Part shown: one piece after another, positions 17,856 to 21,057 of the stretch | How positions within the stretch are numbered: the first letter of the stretch is position 1 | Layout of the letters: each line of letters begins with the position of its first letter | DNA from: Phoronis ovalis | Lineage: Eukaryota; Phoronida; Phoronidae | Length of the DNA: 21,057 nt | NCBI GenBank assembly: GCA_028565635.1 | Contig: JAOXYB010106492.1 | Location: forward strand, 1-21,057 | Reading direction: 5' to 3' | Translations under genes and position numbers: made by a program | Notes under the pieces: model-generated | Seen by the model: only the letters and a program-made list of their open reading frames with translations | Told to the model about the DNA's origin: nothing | Database searches by the model: none

Positions 17856-17974
17856 CTATGACGATTGTTTACTGCTAGAATCTGAATTTGACCCAGAATC
17901 TACAAAACTGTTGGGCTCTATTTCTCGCATCTTCCTACGTTTACTTTTGTAACTGTAAACTTGATCTACTGCAC
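17856..17974 (-). CDS. PTCH1: Patched last coding exon and stop
   Basis: The acceptor TATTCTAG precedes GT (completing Gly) and then [33 protein letters not shown] and SKQSS, then TAG at 17858-17856. A basic cluster followed by an acidic, Ser-rich end resembles the last 30 residues of PTCH1 only loosely. The next bases after TAG are GTAAGC, a consensus donor. Frame continuity with the exon before is exact, but alternative last exons cannot be excluded. Confidence 0.75.
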
Positions 17975-19262
17975 CTAGAATATGAGTTGATTTTTTAATT
18001 AACAAAGCAAAAAACTGGATCAGATACCAACTATAACGAAGATTCCACCATCACTGAATGAGGTATATCCACAGTTCTTTATTCTATCATTTATTTATAT
18101 AACACAAATTTCATACATTTTTCTGGTAGTTTTCATGTAGTTGTAAACTTTTATTTTGCTGAAATTTTATGTCTCAGTTCAGTAATTAAATCATTCTTTC
18201 ACATACCTGGTATTTGTGTGTGAACTTCTACTGTGACTTTTGCTTTGGTCTTTACTGTTGTGACATGCCGTGTGGGCGGCGTTGGATGCGACGAAGATGT
18301 ACTCTAAAATCAAATATGAGGAAACTAGAATTTGATTCATGAAAATAGTTCAAATAGAAACATAGTAAAACATCACAAAATTAATCAGTTGATGCATATA
18401 TTGTGCCTTTTGCTTAAACCATATCACCTTTAATTCAATCTGTTTCTGAGAAGACCATAGTAATTACAGGGAAAAGCATGGTATCATTATATGTAAACCC
18501 ATATTAGAAAGGCACAGATTGAATCCAAACATCCTTTTACAACTTAAAACCAATCAAGCTGTGTACTGTGACCAAACAGCACAGTGCTTAATACAAAGTG
18601 ACCAAATTATTAAAATGTTTTCTATAAAATAAACTTACATTTCTACTGCTACGACTACTTGTATGAACTAAGGGATGATGCGTTGTCTCTACAATAACTT
18701 CTGGTGACACAATAATTTCATGTGATGAATATTGTGTTGGCTCTTCTGTAATAGTTGTTAATGATATATCGGACGGCATCCTTGGGAACACTCGCCGACT
18801 AATACTTCTTACTGGCCTTTGAAGAGGAGGTGACGGCTCTGGGGTAGGAGGAGGTATTTGATCAAGATTGTCTCTAGGCACAACCTGTAAACAAGCAAAA
18901 TCTTTAATACTTTGGTCAAGTCCAAAATTCAACTGAACATCTTGTTCTTTGAAATATACATTTATTTTTGCTGTTCAATCTGTTAGTTGGTAATTTTTTG
19001 AGTTACAATCACAAGCAATTCCAAAGTTTTGTAAGTATTTACTAAATATTACAAAACTATATTTCTGTTAGCCATTCCTTTAAATTTGGTGCTTTGTGTT
19101 ATTATTAATTAGGAGCTAAAATTTTGGTTCAAAATTTATCTCCTAGATGGCAGCAGATTTACCTCGGCAGTGGGTCCAAGTATGGATAATAATACTGGCA
19201 GCAATACAACACCATTCAAAATACCCAACACAACCAAAACGAATAATACACAAAAGAAATAT
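17856..19262 (-). CDS. PTCH1: Patched (Hedgehog receptor), 3' part: last four coding exons
   Basis: Four minus-strand exons (19262-19163, 18884-18639, 18303-18207, 17974-17856) join in frame to about 187 residues ending at TAG. They encode the last transmembrane helix of a Patched protein (motif [17 protein letters not shown]) and a cytoplasmic tail of about 157 residues. Patched is a 12-pass RND-type sterol transporter with a sterol-sensing domain; it binds Hedgehog and restrains Smoothened. The tail shows Patched-like blocks: a [10 protein letters not shown] segment, [12 protein letters not shown] (compare VIVEATENPVF in vertebrate PTCH1) and [16 protein letters not shown]. The tail is shorter than human PTCH1 and shows no PPxY motif. 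Exons for the first eleven helices must lie beyond position 21057. Vertebrate PTCH1/PTCH2 postdate the split, so the symbol means the invertebrate Patched orthologue. Confidence 0.88.
18207..18303 (-). CDS. PTCH1: Patched exon, middle of cytoplasmic tail
   Basis: The acceptor TTGATTTTAG and donor GTATGT enclose [17 protein letters not shown] and [15 protein letters not shown], ending in phase 1 (G). The segment [19 protein letters not shown] lines up with [21 protein letters not shown] of PTCH1. It is higher in GC than the introns around it, which supports coding. Confidence 0.82.
18639..18884 (-). CDS. PTCH1: Patched exon, proximal cytoplasmic tail
   Basis: The acceptor TGTTTACAG and donor GTAAGT enclose 82 codons, phase 0 at both ends. 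It starts [18 protein letters not shown], matching the position and composition of VSPANGLNRLPTPSPEPP in PTCH1. A basic Ser/Arg stretch ([10 protein letters not shown]) follows, then [16 protein letters not shown] and [12 protein letters not shown], related to the VIVEATENP..AHS block. A 114-codon frame extends beyond both splice sites into intron sequence and is not the real exon. Confidence 0.88.
19163..19262 (-). CDS. PTCH1: Patched exon encoding the last transmembrane helix
   Basis: On the minus strand the acceptor TTTTTCAG precedes A (end of a split codon), then [17 protein letters not shown] and [16 protein letters not shown], then donor GTAAAT. This is the twelfth helix and its conserved end ([15 protein letters not shown] in PTCH). 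Start phase is 2, so the preceding exon should end in two bases of an Arg or Lys codon, giving the usual (R/K)YFF. Such an exon was not found up to 21057. Confidence 0.9.
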
Positions 19263-21057
19263 CTGAAAAATAAAAAACATTGCTAGTTAAAAATATTGCA
19301 AAAATTGTTTGGATAAATGACTATCAAACACGCATGTCACAGATCAGAAAATACAAATTCTGTTACAATACTTTCTACAAATCTGTATGTTGGTTAAAAA
19401 TCTGCCACAAATGGATCCCCCACAACTTAAATTAAAAGAAGTCGCCTTTCCCACCCAAGGCCATGCAACAAAAAATTCAGATTGGGCAGTCGATAGTTAA
19501 AATTAATTTTATTTAAACCTGTTCACCAGATTGCTGTTCAGAAGAGCAGGTTAAGTGAAAGTTAAGATTCAATTAATCCCAAAACTATAAATAAAAGTGT
19601 AGGATATTTTAATTAAAGCTGATTCTGACTCTTGTTTGGATGAAGACTTCTCTGGGAACCTGCTAATGTGTGGTCTGTATAAAACCATCCAAGATAAACA
19701 TCCTTCTCTAATGCTAGCAAGCTATTTATACAAGTGGCCCCAAAGGCATTTGAGATATTTATGTCTCAAAACAGAATCTAGTAACTTTTAGATAAAAGTC
19801 TGACCTATCACTTTTCTGCCATAAAATTTATTATTGCCAAGAACTTTTATTTTAAACAAATATGTGAACACAGATAATGTTTTCCTTGATAGGTTTGATA
19901 TATACCTACTCTATAACCACAGAAACTGAATGAAAAATATTTTGAAAATTCTCTAATATTATTTCCAGCTCAAAACAGCAGTTTTTTTAAATATACAATT
20001 TCAGTACAAACTAGCTACGTACTCTCTATTTAATACTTATTTATACATATAAATTAAATAGACATACTACAGCACTAGAATTTAAACAAAAATTCATAAT
20101 AGGTTATATAATACCAATTACCAAAGTGCAAAAAATGACCAAAATGCAACATTTCTAAAACTGCACAGAGGAATAACAAAAAAATAATAAGACAGTGTGG
20201 CTAACTTACAAAGGTGTTACCATAATATTATCATATTGTACAATGCCTAGTTAGTGGACATGACACTATTCACACCCACAAAAACCTATTCGCACCAGAT
20301 TGTTTCAACATTAAGTACAAATGTTGTGTAGTTGTGGTACACAAATATGCATAACCAACAACATAAGACAATATAATGTATATGCCAAACATTTGGGGTG
20401 GTCTCAGTTATCAAAATATAATATCAGCCTATAAGGAGTCAATTTTGTAGTAGTTACATAATGTGCCTCATTATCCTGTCATACTTGAGGTACTTTATAC
20501 AGTTCTTTAATGTACTCTGAATATACTAGTCTCCTAACTAGAACCAACTGGTGGCCACACACTGAGCATTCAATTGTTCTAAAAAAGCATTTATCCCAAT
20601 ATTGATGTTTCCCCATCCTAACTATCCATCTTGTTATTAGGTACTGTAACATCATCCACCCAATATTAAAGTACAAACAACGGTTGTTTCTCACATCTGA
20701 TCTTAAATCAAAGGAATACTTTCCCAAGCATGCAACAGAAGCATATAGTTTAACATTTGATGGTTTAATTACTACCTCTGATCATTCAATTTACCTTCTT
20801 TTAACAAGGCTTTTAGATTTGGTGAACATTTTATGAAATGTTTATTGCAAAACCTAAACAAGGGATAAAATAACTAATCACTAATCTACATATTAACCAT
20901 GCCACTTTTTTTTCTGAAATGGAGCTATTACTTCAGGCATGGATATATACCATATATCAAGTGTGCTGTGATATATTATATCGGGAATTCCTCCATAAGA
21001 ACAACACGAAAAATATTATTAATAAATGATCATAAATCTTTGAAGCATTTCCAAGAA
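19263..21057 (-). other. Patched intron upstream of the last-helix exon, open to the window end
   Basis: No block encoding the penultimate Patched segment (the part ending in a FDF..(R/K) motif before the last helix) is seen on the minus strand. The 82-codon minus-strand frame at 20479-20727 does not resemble Patched. The interval is therefore read as a single intron longer than 1.79 kb. Confidence 0.6.

Noticed and set aside
18588-18932. 114-codon minus-strand frame taken whole as an exon
   Set aside because: Only 18639-18884 lies between good splice sites and matches Patched; the remainder is intron read-through.
20479-20727. Minus-strand frame of 82 codons upstream of the Patched exons
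   Set aside because: It has the wrong sequence for the penultimate Patched exon and no convincing splice sites.

Overview
This is eukaryotic nuclear DNA, AT-rich, with multi-exon genes, GT-AG introns and old mobile-element debris. Most of the exons read as two conserved animal genes, so the host is a metazoan. The repeat types (a tRNA-derived SINE, TA-flanked foldback elements, tandem-array elements) and the protein sequences suggest a marine invertebrate, probably a lophotrochozoan such as a mollusc. That placement is inference.

Layout. Bases 1 to about 4,500 hold no convincing gene. They carry a nest of repeats: a 1.27-kb element with terminal inverted repeats and a near-perfect 8-bp target duplication (1367-2638), TA-flanked foldback elements inside it, a second array-bearing element (3121-3550) and a (TA)18 microsatellite (3808-3843). 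From 4577 to 15001 the plus strand carries a complete gene of 15 coding exons for an M3-family zinc oligopeptidase (thimet oligopeptidase/neurolysin type). The spliced reading frame is 731 residues. HEFGH is at residues 525-529 and the third zinc ligand is Glu554. Its first exon adds an Arg-rich, mitochondrial-like presequence ahead of two internal methionines that could start a cytosolic form. Its introns hold a hAT-like remnant, an inverted repeat, a partial tandem copy of the exon 2 splice donor and a SINE.

The minus strand from 19262 down to 17856 carries the last four coding exons of a Patched (Hedgehog receptor) gene: the final transmembrane helix and a short cytoplasmic tail. Its upstream exons lie beyond the window. 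A consensus splice donor directly abuts the Patched stop codon and a strong acceptor lies about 450 bases further on, so a 3'UTR intron is likely. The two genes are tail to tail, with their 3'UTRs sharing the roughly 15.0-17.4 kb interval.

The two genes have no known functional link; their adjacency is positional. No bacterial-type operon, CRISPR array, rRNA or intact tRNA gene was seen. The most novel material is the nested repeat structure at 1.3-2.65 kb, the duplicated donor region in intron 2, and the stop-codon/donor junction in Patched.
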